From an uncultured Prevotella sp. (GTDB taxonomy: Bacteria > Bacteroidota > Bacteroidia > Bacteroidales > Bacteroidaceae): a stretch of 16,982 nt of DNA. Location: positions 1-16,982 of the forward strand of contig CALIIG010000089.1 in the NCBI GenBank assembly GCA_938018155.1, in the 5' to 3' direction. Position numbers and translations under genes: made by a program. The notes under the pieces are model-generated. The model searched no databases and was not told where the DNA came from. It saw only the letters and a list, made by a program, of their open reading frames with translations. Shown in pieces: positions 1-7,249 of the stretch; position 1 is the first letter of the stretch; each line of letters opens with the position of its first letter.

Positions 1-825
1 AATCCATTCCATTCAAAAGAGGGACAAATGCTTCTTGCCAACGAAATTTATAGTTCTTCTCTTCATCATCAGGCAATAAGAATGATTCGTTTTCTGTACC
101 AAAGACAAATGTATGCTGAAGCCAAAACCTTACTGATGTTTTACTATGACAGTACAAATGTACAGGATATTAGCTTGCGTGCTCTTATTTCCATGAAACA
201 AGGCAATTATAGTGAAGCTGCGGGGCTATATCAAATGGCTTGTGAAAAAGATAACTCTAATGAGTTTTTATTGAAGGGTTATGCCATGTCAACCTTTTAT
301 TCGGGCGATTTTGATGAGGCTGCACAACTATTTGAGCAACTCCTGAATGCTCATCCCGATAATCGGAAATTTAAATTAAACTTAGCCATTTCGTACATTA
401 ATAATAACAAAGAGAACGAAGGTGTAAAACTTCTATACGAATTAAATTACAAGTATCCGTCTGATATTAATGTGAAACGTGCTTTGGCCTGGGGACTTTT
501 ATTTACAGGACAGCTTGCACAGGCTTCTAAATTTTATGATGAAATTGTTGCAGACGCGTCAGTCTCTGCAGCTGATTATCTCAACACCGGCTACTGTACC
601 TGGTTTTCTAAAGATGTGAAGGCAGCTTCAAAACTATTTAACGAGTATCTTGTCAAACTTAAAGCCGAAGGAAAATTGAATGGCAAAAATAGTATACGGG
701 GTAGTGAACTTCTGCTGAATAAGTTTCAGGATGATATTCTTCTCTTAACAAAGTATGGTATTTCTGAAGTTGAAATAAGGTTAATGACTGATATTTCGGC
801 ACAATATTTTCACGGTAGTAATTGA
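1..825 (+). CDS. TPR-repeat protein, 3' part (5' end outside window)
   Basis: The reading frame is open from the first base of the window, so the ATG at 28 is probably internal and the true start lies upstream. About 274 codons are visible. The protein is soluble-looking and alpha-helical, with repeated TPR-like helix pairs: GNYSEAAGLYQMACEKDNSN, then GDFDEAAQLFEQLLNAHPDN, then GQLAQASKFYDEIVADASVS. These have the usual G/A-A-P spacing, at roughly 34-residue intervals. TPR arrays are protein-interaction scaffolds, and no catalytic domain is visible in this part. No signal peptide can be judged because the N-terminus is missing. The gene is convergent with rho and ends 26 bases before a strong bidirectional terminator. 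The specific family and partner are not recognisable. I am confident it is a real gene and that it has TPRs, but not of any particular function. Confidence 0.8.
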   Translation, partial: NPFHSKEGQMLLANEIYSSSLHHQAIRMIRFLYQRQMYAEAKTLLMFYYDSTNVQDISLRALISMKQGNYSEAAGLYQMACEKDNSNEFLLKGYAMSTFYSGDFDEAAQLFEQLLNAHPDNRKFKLNLAISYINNNKENEGVKLLYELNYKYPSDINVKRALAWGLLFTGQLAQASKFYDEIVADASVSAADYLNTGYCTWFSKDVKAASKLFNEYLVKLKAEGKLNGKNSIRGSELLLNKFQDDILLLTKYGISEVEIRLMTDISAQYFHGSN

Positions 826-851
826 TGATTTGGACAGCGATGTAAAAAAAA

Positions 852-889
852 CAGGAGCATAAGTAATCAAACTTATGCTCCTGATTTTT
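852..889. terminator. Bidirectional intrinsic terminator between the TPR gene and rho
   Basis: A perfect 13-bp stem (852-864 with 871-883) closes a 6-base loop. It is followed by a T-run at 885-890 for + strand transcription and preceded by an A-run at 844-851, which serves as the U-tract for - strand transcription. It lies between the convergent ends of the TPR gene (stop at 825) and rho (stop at 907), so it can end both transcripts. Confidence 0.85.
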
Positions 890-906
890 TATGTTATCTT
901 TTGTTT

Positions 907-2976
907 TTATCCGTTCATTGATAACAAAAATTCATTGTTATCATGTGTTCTCTGCATCCTGTCGTGTATAGTGTTCATAGCTTCTATGGGGTTCATATCG
1001 GCAATATACTTACGAAGTATCCACATGCGGTCTAAGGTTGTCTTGTCTTGTAACAAGTCGTCCCTGCGCGTACTTGAAGCCACGAGATTCACTGACGGGT
1101 ATATTCGCTTGTTACTTAAGCTGCGATCGAGCTGCAATTCCATGTTACCCGTTCCCTTGAACTCTTCAAAGATTACTTCATCCATCTTCGAACCTGTATC
1201 AATAAGTGCCGTTGCAATAATGGTCAGCGAGCCTCCGCCTTCAATATTACGGGCTGCACCAAAGAAGCGTTTGGGCTTTTGAAGTGCATTTGCGTCAACA
1301 CCACCAGTAAGAACCTTACCTGAAGCAGGACTTACCGTGTTATAGGCACGTGCAAGACGTGTAATAGAATCGAGGAAAATAACTACATCATGCCCACATT
1401 CTACCATACGCTTTGCCTTTTCGAGCACAATACCTGCAATTTTAACATGGCGTTCGGCGGGTTCGTCAAAGGTTGACGCTATTACCTCTGCATTCACAGT
1501 GCGCGCCATATCAGTAACTTCTTCAGGTCGCTCGTCAATGAGAAGCATCATTAAATAGGCTTCAGGGTGATTGGCGGCAATGGCGTTTGCTATATTCTTC
1601 ATTAAAATAGTCTTACCCGTTTTGGGTTGGGCTACGATGAGTGCACGCTGTCCTTTACCGATGGGCGAAAACAAATCTACGATACGGGTAGAAAGATTCG
1701 TAGTCTTAGGGTCGCCGCAAAGTGTAAACTTTTCATCGGGAAAGAGTGGGGTAAGGTTCTCAAACGGAACACGGTCACGAACTTCTGACGGTGTGCGTCC
1801 GTTTATTTTATCGATACCGGTAAGTGGAAAATATTTTTCTCCTTCATGTGGAGGACGGACATGACACTGTACAACATCGCCTGTTTTAAGTCCATAGCGT
1901 TTAATTTGGTTGGCTGCAACATAAATATCATCGGGCGAAGACAAGTAGTTATAGTCGCTTGAGCGAAGGAAACCATAGCCATCAGGCATAATTTCGAGAA
2001 CGCCATTAGCAGTAATAATGTCTGAAAAATCAAAATCCTTTTCTACACTTCCTGTATTCTCCAGGGTTGTATCCTGATAATCGGGTGCCATCATACGTCC
2101 ATAAGCCGGCATTGTAGGATTATCGAACATGTCGTAATTGGGTACTGCTCCCTGGTCTTCTATGGGTATATCCAACACCGTAATAAAGTCGGTGCCATCG
2201 CCAGGATCCCCCTCCCATATACCGTTCTCAATATGTTCATTTTGTTTTGCGGCAGCCTCATTATGAGCTTTTAATTTCGCCTGCAGTTTTGCAATTAGTT
2301 CTTCATCGGGTACACGAATCTTTTTTTGGGGTTTAGGTATATTCGAAACAGTCCCGGGTTCAGCAGAATTTTGATTGCCGGTAACAGTCTGAACATCTGT
2401 ATCCGGATGTTCTTCCTTATGTTCTTCTGCCTGATTCTGATTTATCCCCTGTGTAGAATCGTCATTAATACTGTCGAGCCTTGCCCTTAGTTTGTCAATT
2501 TCTGCCAAAAGTTCTTTTTCCCGTTTGGTTTTCGGCCCCCGGTGTTTAGGCTGATTCTTAAGTTGAATATTTAATTCATCTATTTGTTGTACAATTCCTT
2601 TAGCCGTATTATCGCCCATATCTGAAGTATCGTTATTTTTTGTATCTGTTGATTTGCCTTCGGCTGTTGGTGATGATGCTCCGCTTTTAAACAAACTTTG
2701 TGCTACGGGTTGTTTTTGGGTTGCAGAATCAAGATTTTCCCCCGACGTTCCATTTACAGAATAAACATGGTCAATATCTTTCTTCACAAATCTTGTTCGT
2801 TTATGCTTTGATGAGGTGAGCAGGTTCTTGGAGCTTTCTTCTTCAGCTTGCTTATCGAGAATAGCATAAACAGCTTCGTCTTGTGTGGCATAACTACTCG
2901 AGTCTAATCCAAGTTTGTTAGCAATATCTACAAGGTCTGTTACGCTTTTAGATAATAGTTCTTCTTTGCTATACAT
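907..2976 (-). CDS. rho: Transcription termination factor Rho with long disordered insertion
   Basis: RNA-dependent hexameric ATPase/translocase that ends transcription at Rho-dependent sites. The protein is 689 aa against 419 in E. coli. Residues 1-45 are the helical Rho N-terminal domain ([20 protein letters not shown]). Residues about 48-315 are low-complexity, rich in N, Q, S, T, K and E, with a basic patch around 144-156 and a predicted coiled stretch around 150-170. Residues 318-395 form the cold-shock-like RNA-binding domain. Residues about 430-680 form the ATPase, with Walker A AQPKTGKT (449-456) and Walker B VVIFLDS (531-537). The Q/R-loop region lies at 553-615. The frame stays open upstream to 3078, but that extension lacks Rho similarity and covers the promoter, so I chose ATG 2976. 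In Bacteroides thetaiotaomicron the equivalent disordered region is reported to drive Rho condensate formation; applying that here is inference. Confidence 0.97.
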   Translation of the reverse strand: MYSKEELLSKSVTDLVDIANKLGLDSSSYATQDEAVYAILDKQAEEESSKNLLTSSKHKRTRFVKKDIDHVYSVNGTSGENLDSATQKQPVAQSLFKSGASSPTAEGKSTDTKNNDTSDMGDNTAKGIVQQIDELNIQLKNQPKHRGPKTKREKELLAEIDKLRARLDSINDDSTQGINQNQAEEHKEEHPDTDVQTVTGNQNSAEPGTVSNIPKPQKKIRVPDEELIAKLQAKLKAHNEAAAKQNEHIENGIWEGDPGDGTDFITVLDIPIEDQGAVPNYDMFDNPTMPAYGRMMAPDYQDTTLENTGSVEKDFDFSDIITANGVLEIMPDGYGFLRSSDYNYLSSPDDIYVAANQIKRYGLKTGDVVQCHVRPPHEGEKYFPLTGIDKINGRTPSEVRDRVPFENLTPLFPDEKFTLCGDPKTTNLSTRIVDLFSPIGKGQRALIVAQPKTGKTILMKNIANAIAANHPEAYLMMLLIDERPEEVTDMARTVNAEVIASTFDEPAERHVKIAGIVLEKAKRMVECGHDVVIFLDSITRLARAYNTVSPASGKVLTGGVDANALQKPKRFFGAARNIEGGGSLTIIATALIDTGSKMDEVIFEEFKGTGNMELQLDRSLSNKRIYPSVNLVASSTRRDDLLQDKTTLDRMWILRKYIADMNPIEAMNTIHDRMQRTHDNNEFLLSMNG

Positions 2977-3004
2977 GTAGTGTATAATAAGTTTATTTGA
3001 AATA

Positions 3005-3028
3005 GGAAACTGTTTCCAGAACGGAAAC
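3005..3028 (-). promoter_or_regulatory. Alternative-hairpin motif in the rho leader
   Basis: The + strand reads GGAAAC-T-GTTTCC-AGAAC-GGAAAC. The central GTTTCC (3012-3017) can pair with either flanking GGAAAC copy (3005-3010 or 3023-3028). In the rho mRNA this gives two mutually exclusive 6-bp hairpins, about 30-50 bases before the start codon. The left pairing would have only a 1-base loop, so as drawn it is sterically poor. The right pairing, with a 5-base loop, is the plausible one. A regulatory role is a guess; rho is autoregulated in other bacteria. Confidence 0.3.
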
Positions 3029-3047
3029 GGTAACATTAAACGTGATG

Positions 3048-3055
3048 CAAAGGTA
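3048..3055 (-). promoter_or_regulatory. rho promoter -7 box
   Basis: The - strand reads TACCTTTG, an exact match to the Bacteroidetes sigma-ABfr -7 consensus TAnnTTTG. A weak -33 element, TTGTG, sits about 18 bases upstream (3074-3078). Transcription would start near 3042, giving a leader of about 65 bases before ATG 2976. This supports the internal rho start rather than the longer open frame. Confidence 0.6.
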
Positions 3056-3184
3056 ATGAAAATATATATGAAACACAATGATTACCATAAAGAAATAGAT
3101 GTATTAACATTTATTTTATTTATGGTGTCTGATAAGGGAACCGGGCTCTTTACGATAGCTTAGGTACAGATTTTATAGGGTATA

Positions 3185-3228
3185 AAAATTAAAAAGGGCC
3201 ATAACTTATTAGAAAGTTACAGCCCCTT
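3185..3228 (-). terminator. Intrinsic terminator of rpsA
   Basis: The - strand stem pairs 3214-3228 with 3194-3207: one bulged G, two G-T wobbles, otherwise complementary, with a 6-base loop (3208-3213). A run of five T follows on the - strand (3191-3195), then more A/T. It lies about 45 bases past the rpsA stop, so rho is probably transcribed separately from its own promoter. Confidence 0.75.
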
Positions 3229-3270
3229 ACATTATTAAGTAATAGTTTTATCTATTGAACAGGATATGGT

Positions 3271-5052
3271 TTACTTATCCTTTTCCATATCAGCCTTCAG
3301 TTTAGCCAGTACGTCTAAGTCGCCAAGCGAAGTTCCTGCTGCAATGTTGTTGATAGCCTGTGCTTCATTCTGCTTGTGGGCTGTATTGTGATGACGTGGC
3401 TTAACATCGTCCTTGCCCTCCTCAAACGTGCGGGAGTGAGAGAGAATAATACGGCGTGTTTCCTTGTTAAACTCGATAACCTTAAATGGTAACTCCTCAC
3501 CCAGCTTGGCTTGTGAGCCATCTTCCTTAGTAAGATGCTTGGGAGTAGCGAAGCCCTCGCCGCCTTCGTCGAGCGTTATAACCGCACCCTTGTCCATCAT
3601 TTCGGTAATTTTGCCCTGATGTATGGTGCCGGGAACGTAAAGTTCTTCGTATTTGTCCCATGGATTCTCCTCAAGCTGCTTGTGACCGAGGCTTAAACGA
3701 CGGTTCTCCTTGTCGATTTCAAGAACTACAACATCAATATCGGCACCTACAGTTGTGAACTCTGAAGGATGTTTTACTTTCTTGGTCCATGAGAGGTCTG
3801 AAATATGGATAAGACCGTCTACGCCTTCTTCAAGTTCAACAAAGATACCGAAGTTCGTAAAGTTGCGAACCTTTGCAGTGTGTTTACTGCCTACGGGATA
3901 CTTCTGCTCGATTGATTCCCACGGGTCTTCCTTCAATTGCTTAATGCCTAAGCTCATCTTGCGCTCCTGACGGTCGAGTGTAAGGATTACGGCTTCAACC
4001 TCATCGCCTACATGTAAGAACTCCTGGGCTGAACGAAGGTGCTGGCTCCATGACATCTCTGAAACGTGAATCAGTCCTTCTACGCCAGGCTGAATCTCAA
4101 CAAATGCGCCATAATCAGCGATAACTACTACCTTACCCTTAATGTGGTCGCCAACTTTAAGATCAGGATCAAGCGAATCCCATGGGTGAGGAGTAAGCTG
4201 TTTAACACCGAGTGCGATGCGTTTCTTTTCCTCATCAAAGTCAAGGATAACAACATTAATCTTTTGATCCAGTGCGACAACCTCGTGAGGATCGCTTACG
4301 CGGCCCCATGAGAGGTCGGTAATATGTACAAGTCCGTCTACACCACCGAGGTCAACGAATACACCGTACGATGTAATGTTCTTAACTGTACCTTCAAGAA
4401 CCTGACCCTTTTCGAGGTGAGAGATAATTTCTTTCTTCTGTGCTTCCAGCTCAGCCTCAATTAAAGCCTTGTGGGAAACGACAACATTGCGGAACTCCTG
4501 GTTGATTTTCACAACCTTAAATTCCATGGTTTTGCCTACGAAAACATCGTAGTCGCGTATAGGATGGACATCAATCTGGCTGCCTGGCAAGAATGCTTCG
4601 ATACCAAATACGTCTACAATCATACCGCCTTTGGTGCGGCACTTAATGTAACCCTGTATGATTTCGTCGTTCTCAAGAGCCTTGTTGATAAGCTCCCAGC
4701 TCTTGTTCAGGCGTGCTTTCTTATGTGAAAGGACAAGCTGGCCTTTTTTATCTTCCTGGTCCTCAACGTAAACTTCTACCTTGTCACCTACCTTCAGGTC
4801 GGGATTGTAGCGAAATTCGGAAGCGGAGATAATGCCGTCACTCTTGTAACCAATGTTAACAACAACCTCTTTCTTGTCAATTGAGGTTACCGTTCCCTCA
4901 ACAACTTCATGTTCCTGAATTTTGTTGAGTGTTTCGTCGTAGGCTTTTTCAAGATCGGCCTTACTTGCACCGTTGCTGCTACCATTCTCAAACTCGTCCC
5001 AATTGAAGTCGGCTAATGGTTGAATGTTTTTGATGTCGTTTAAATCTGACAT
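3271..5052 (-). CDS. rpsA: 30S ribosomal protein S1
   Basis: S1 binds mRNA on the small ribosomal subunit and helps initiation, which matters especially where Shine-Dalgarno sequences are weak, as in Bacteroidetes. The protein has 593 aa (E. coli 557) and six S1/OB-fold repeats at about 48-112, 130-195, 216-285, 301-373, 387-460 and 474-540. Repeats 3-5 carry the conserved pattern G.V....YG.FV.L..GV.GL.H.SD.SW, for example VDGLVHITDLSW (238-249) and VDGLIHISDLSW (411-422). Residues 1-47 are an acidic lead-in. Residues 541-593 are a charged tail rich in K, H, N and Q with a final helix. ATG 5052 is preceded by A/T-rich sequence without a Shine-Dalgarno. It is a single-gene unit with its own promoter and terminator. 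The identification is secure. Confidence 0.97.
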   Translation of the reverse strand: MSDLNDIKNIQPLADFNWDEFENGSSNGASKADLEKAYDETLNKIQEHEVVEGTVTSIDKKEVVVNIGYKSDGIISASEFRYNPDLKVGDKVEVYVEDQEDKKGQLVLSHKKARLNKSWELINKALENDEIIQGYIKCRTKGGMIVDVFGIEAFLPGSQIDVHPIRDYDVFVGKTMEFKVVKINQEFRNVVVSHKALIEAELEAQKKEIISHLEKGQVLEGTVKNITSYGVFVDLGGVDGLVHITDLSWGRVSDPHEVVALDQKINVVILDFDEEKKRIALGVKQLTPHPWDSLDPDLKVGDHIKGKVVVIADYGAFVEIQPGVEGLIHVSEMSWSQHLRSAQEFLHVGDEVEAVILTLDRQERKMSLGIKQLKEDPWESIEQKYPVGSKHTAKVRNFTNFGIFVELEEGVDGLIHISDLSWTKKVKHPSEFTTVGADIDVVVLEIDKENRRLSLGHKQLEENPWDKYEELYVPGTIHQGKITEMMDKGAVITLDEGGEGFATPKHLTKEDGSQAKLGEELPFKVIEFNKETRRIILSHSRTFEEGKDDVKPRHHNTAHKQNEAQAINNIAAGTSLGDLDVLAKLKADMEKDK

Positions 5053-5078
5053 AAATAATTTAAATTGTTAATGTGTTA

Positions 5079-5095
5079 ATAAAGTTAGACTTTAT
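5079..5095 (-). promoter_or_regulatory. Hairpin in the rpsA 5' leader
   Basis: ATAAAGT-TAG-ACTTTAT is a perfect 7-bp inverted repeat with a 3-base loop, 26-42 bases upstream of the rpsA start and inside its roughly 80-base leader. A second possible pairing lies upstream (CACCC 5116-5120 with GGGTG 5136-5140, read on the + strand). S1 represses its own mRNA in E. coli through a structured leader, so an analogous element is plausible, but no family match is claimed. Confidence 0.35.
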
Positions 5096-5140
5096 GTGAA
5101 TTACAAGGCACAGTTCACCCATACCCTTTAAAATCGGGTG

Positions 5141-5148
5141 CAAAGGTA
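5141..5148 (-). promoter_or_regulatory. rpsA promoter -7 box
   Basis: The - strand reads TACCTTTG followed by CAC, an exact TAnnTTTG match about 90 bases from the rpsA start. The -33 region has no clear TTTG. The predicted start point is near 5135, giving a leader of about 80 bases. Confidence 0.6.
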
Positions 5149-5244
5149 CTCAAAATCAGCGATGTAACGGGCATCTGGCTACTATTATATGCAGATTTTA
5201 AATGTATTTAACACATAAGCGATTATTTCGGTATGCTTGTCGTG

Positions 5245-5333
5245 CGGCGGCCGTCAACAGTGCTGCTGACGGCCGTCGTACGCGTTGTTGACGGCCGTTG
5301 AACAATGTGTATGACGGCCGTCGGACGATGACC
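5245..5333. repeat. Array of four GACGGCCGTC palindromes at 22-23 bp spacing
   Basis: CGGCCG cores lie at 5248-5253, 5270-5275, 5292-5297 and 5315-5320, so the steps are 22, 22 and 23 bp. The full 10-bp palindrome GACGGCCGTC is intact at 5268-5277 and 5313-5322; the other two copies each differ by one base. Unit 1 is preceded by CGGCG rather than TGACG. Flanks between cores are partly alike (AAC or TAC, then TG or GTTG), so these look like about four 22-bp tandem units. Copies 1 and 2 also form a 9-bp inverted repeat (5248-5256 with 5267-5275). The block is much richer in GC than its surroundings. Spacing near two helical turns would place all sites on one face of the DNA. It could be an operator array or a dispersed intergenic repeat; the sequence alone does not decide. 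Confidence 0.75.
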
Positions 5334-5366
5334 TGTAAGGCGTAAGGAGGGGAGATTTCTGTTAGG

Positions 5367-5513
5367 ATGGCAGCTTTAGCAGGGTTGAAAGAAGGAGCTT
5401 ATACGTTGTGTATTATCTGTAAGTGTGCTGTAAATTCTTGTGTGCATGAGGCTTATCCTGTACTTTATTCAGACGGAAAACCAGGGGGAGATACAGGTGA
5501 AGACGACGGATAA
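5367..5513 (+). CDS. Doubtful small ORF, 48 codons
   Basis: ATG at 5367 opens a 48-codon frame that ends in TAA at 5511-5513. An AAGGAGG at 5344-5350 matches a Shine-Dalgarno sequence perfectly but lies 16 bases from the ATG, which is too far to be ideal, and this genome generally lacks such sites. The peptide begins MAALAGLKEGAYTLCIICKC and ends with a Gly/Asp-rich run (DGKPGGDTGEDDG). The LKEGAYTLCI segment loosely resembles the G.Y.L.I strand of secretion-tail or immunoglobulin-like domains, so it could be the remnant of a longer gene. It has four cysteines, no signal peptide and no recognised family. It may be chance. Confidence 0.2.
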   Translation: MAALAGLKEGAYTLCIICKCAVNSCVHEAYPVLYSDGKPGGDTGEDDG

Positions 5514-5640
5514 TCTGTTATTGGTACAGATAATACCGGCAATTTCGTTGGAATTGACAGGGAGAGAGAAGTTCTGATGTTTGACTATGGTTTTCGGGAA
5601 ACAAGTGCTTTGGCCGGGTTGTTTGAAGGTTATATTTTAT

Positions 5641-5648
5641 TATCTTTG
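5641..5648 (+). promoter_or_regulatory. -7 box for the gene at 5698
   Basis: TATCTTTG matches TAnnTTTG exactly. A TTTG at 5622-5625 could act as the -33 element, although the 15-base spacing is short. Transcription would start near 5654, about 44 bases before ATG 5698. This argues against starts further upstream in the same frame. Confidence 0.5.
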
Positions 5649-5697
5649 TGCATGGAATAATGATATTACGTATAAAAATAAAACAGTAGCAGGCTTC

Positions 5698-6288
5698 ATG
5701 CTTATAGATCAGTTCAAGTATTTTACGTTCACGGTGTTTGAAACCCCATTTGAAAAGGTTACAGACGTTATACGGAAAGACTGGGGAGGCAGTGGAAAAT
5801 ATAAAATAACTGACGTTCCTTTCAGCTTTAACCTGTACGAAGAATGTCCTCCTGACGGTGGCGCACACATGGAAAAAGCCTACTTCTATGCCCCTGAATC
5901 GTGTAAAAATCAGTGTGTCATGTTTTCGAATTATGCAGACGGGCTGAGCTCATGGGCTTATCAAATTACGGCTTCGTTAAAGATAAAGGCATACCTTTTC
6001 CGCATCAGTGCCGACGGCTATTCTGATGCCATGAATGCTTTCAGTTTTATTAAAGACGGGAAAAATATGCGGACGGTCTACGCTATGAGAGACCCCGGGT
6101 GGACGTTCTATTGTCAGGGTGAGGTATTGCCGTTTGAAGACGGGCTTCTGTATCGGCAGCGAATCATCAAACAACGCCTGAACAAGAATATTTTAATTAG
6201 CTATTGTACACGGTTGGGCTATGATATTGCTGGCGATTTGTTTTGGAAGGGTTCGCAGTCGATACTGTTGGAACGGATAGTGTGGTAG
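5698..6288 (+). CDS. Hypothetical protein, 196 aa
   Basis: I do not recognise a named family. The protein is a soluble alpha/beta type with no signal peptide or membrane segment and many aromatic residues. The N-terminus reads MLIDQFKYFTFTVFETPFEK. The C-terminal half has a spaced pattern of the type Y.F...G...R.VYAMRDPGWTFY, then G..LPFE, then RLN...L..Y...LGYDI, then FW. Proteins with this layout that I recall are stand-alone or sit near toxin/immunity loci, but that is a weak memory and not evidence. ATG 5698 was chosen because a -7 box at 5641 places transcription just upstream; the frame stays open to 5581, but that part overlaps the promoter. It is alone on the + strand between - strand genes, which is consistent with an accessory insertion. 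Confidence 0.65.
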   Translation: MLIDQFKYFTFTVFETPFEKVTDVIRKDWGGSGKYKITDVPFSFNLYEECPPDGGAHMEKAYFYAPESCKNQCVMFSNYADGLSSWAYQITASLKIKAYLFRISADGYSDAMNAFSFIKDGKNMRTVYAMRDPGWTFYCQGEVLPFEDGLLYRQRIIKQRLNKNILISYCTRLGYDIAGDLFWKGSQSILLERIVW

Positions 6289-6419
6289 GTAATCGTAAGG
6301 AAACGGTTGGGCAATCAACGCATAAGATTCTTTGTAAGGGAGCAGACTTGCAACATAACTTCCCTTGCAACTCTTTGTTATTATAATTTTTCTCTTGCTT
6401 TTAGTCTGCCGGAACTGGC

Positions 6420-7151
6420 TTAAACCTCAAAATATTCCTTCAATGCCTGATTGGCACTGCCGTTTATATTGGGCAGGTCTTCAATAATGCGGCCGTGCTC
6501 GAGCAGGGCTATCCGGGTGCTGATGTCGGTTGTATGCTGCAAATTGTGGCTGCTAATGAGGATGGTTGCACCCGATGATTCGGCATACCGGCTGATGATA
6601 TGTTTTAACTTATTCTGGCCCGTGGGGTCGAGAAAATTAAATGGTTCGTCAAGGATAACCAGCTCGGGGCTGGTGAACAGGGCTGAAATAATGCCGATTT
6701 TCTGTTTGTTTCCTGCACTGAAATCTCTTATTAGTTTCTTCTGTTTAAATATTTCACCGTTTGTAAATGGAATGAAAGGCGACAGGATGCTGTCGTTGAT
6801 ATGCTTCCAGTCAAAAGGAGGAAGGTTGTTGATTCTTGCCAAAAAGTTAAAGTATTCTTCTGGTGTGAGGAAGTCAATCAGAAAGCCTTCGTTGATGTAG
6901 GCACCGGTAAATTGTTTCCAGTCTTCTGAAACGGTAGGATCGATAGTGCTTTTTCCATCTTGCGGCATCATGGAAACCGTACCTGTATCGGCTTTAAGAA
7001 GGTCGAGAATTAAGCGGAAAAGTGTAGTTTTTCCAGCACCATTATTGCCTACCAGGCCGATAATTTCGCCATTGTTAATGGTAAAATCGGTAATGTCTAC
7101 GGCTGTTTTATCTCCAAACGATTTGCGGAGTTGATGAAGATTGATTTGCAT
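6420..7151 (-). CDS. ABC transporter ATP-binding protein without adjacent permease
   Basis: A 243-aa single nucleotide-binding domain that would power a membrane partner. Walker A GNNGAGKT is at 35-42, Walker B LVILDE at 164-169 and the H-loop SSH at 200-202. The signature motif is FSAGNKQK (144-151) instead of LSGGQ, with Ala and Asn at usually conserved Gly and Gln. The Q-loop position appears to hold Asn (about N87) in the segment GAYINEGFLIDFLT. The architecture matches CcmA-like exporters, often paired in Bacteroidetes with an integral membrane protein, but no permease lies on either side: secA is upstream and the unrecognised gene converges downstream. The frame is open to 7223, but that extension is the secA terminator hairpin, so I use ATG 7151. 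A near-match -7 box (TATTTTCG, 7166-7173) overlaps the terminator T-tract. Substrate unknown. Confidence 0.88.
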   Translation of the reverse strand: MQINLHQLRKSFGDKTAVDITDFTINNGEIIGLVGNNGAGKTTLFRLILDLLKADTGTVSMMPQDGKSTIDPTVSEDWKQFTGAYINEGFLIDFLTPEEYFNFLARINNLPPFDWKHINDSILSPFIPFTNGEIFKQKKLIRDFSAGNKQKIGIISALFTSPELVILDEPFNFLDPTGQNKLKHIISRYAESSGATILISSHNLQHTTDISTRIALLEHGRIIEDLPNINGSANQALKEYFEV

Positions 7152-7170
7152 TTTATAAAGGTTTTCGAAA

Positions 7171-7217
7171 ATAAAAAAGAGACTATGGAAGCTACTTTCG
7201 TAGTTTTCATAGCCTCT
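7171..7217 (-). terminator. Intrinsic terminator of secA
   Basis: On the - strand 7200-7217 pairs with 7178-7195: 18 positions with two A-C mismatches and one G-T wobble, closed by a GAAA tetraloop (7196-7199). A T-tract follows at about 7173-7178. It starts 32 bases after the secA stop and lies about 20 bases before the ABC ATPase start, so it separates the two genes or throttles readthrough into the second. Confidence 0.85.
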
Positions 7218-7249
7218 TGTCATACAAATAATGCTTGTTTTATAAGACT

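Larger units (their letters stand above)
5149..5697. other. Intergenic region, rpsA promoter to the unrecognised gene
   Basis: This is the longest stretch in the window without a confident gene. Besides the palindrome array it holds the 48-codon ORF at 5367-5513 and a -7 box at 5641. Frames through 5581-5697 are open on both strands, but their translations look non-coding and overlap the promoter. I see no tRNA, no terminator with a clear T-tract and no recognisable transposase remnant. Confidence 0.5.

Noticed and set aside
2977..3078. N-terminal extension of Rho to ATG 3078
   Set aside because: The added 34 residues have no Rho similarity, and the stretch contains the -7 box and leader.
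5245..5333. Possible CRISPR array
   Set aside because: The repeated core is only about 10 bp, the interval is 22-23 bp in total, the between-core sequences are partly alike, and no cas gene is present.
6342..6409. Terminator between the unrecognised gene and the ABC gene
   Set aside because: A 7-bp inverted repeat (GCAGACT/AGTCTGC) has a 54-base loop, and a TTGCAA pair inside gives only 6 bp. Neither has a proper T-tract directly after it.
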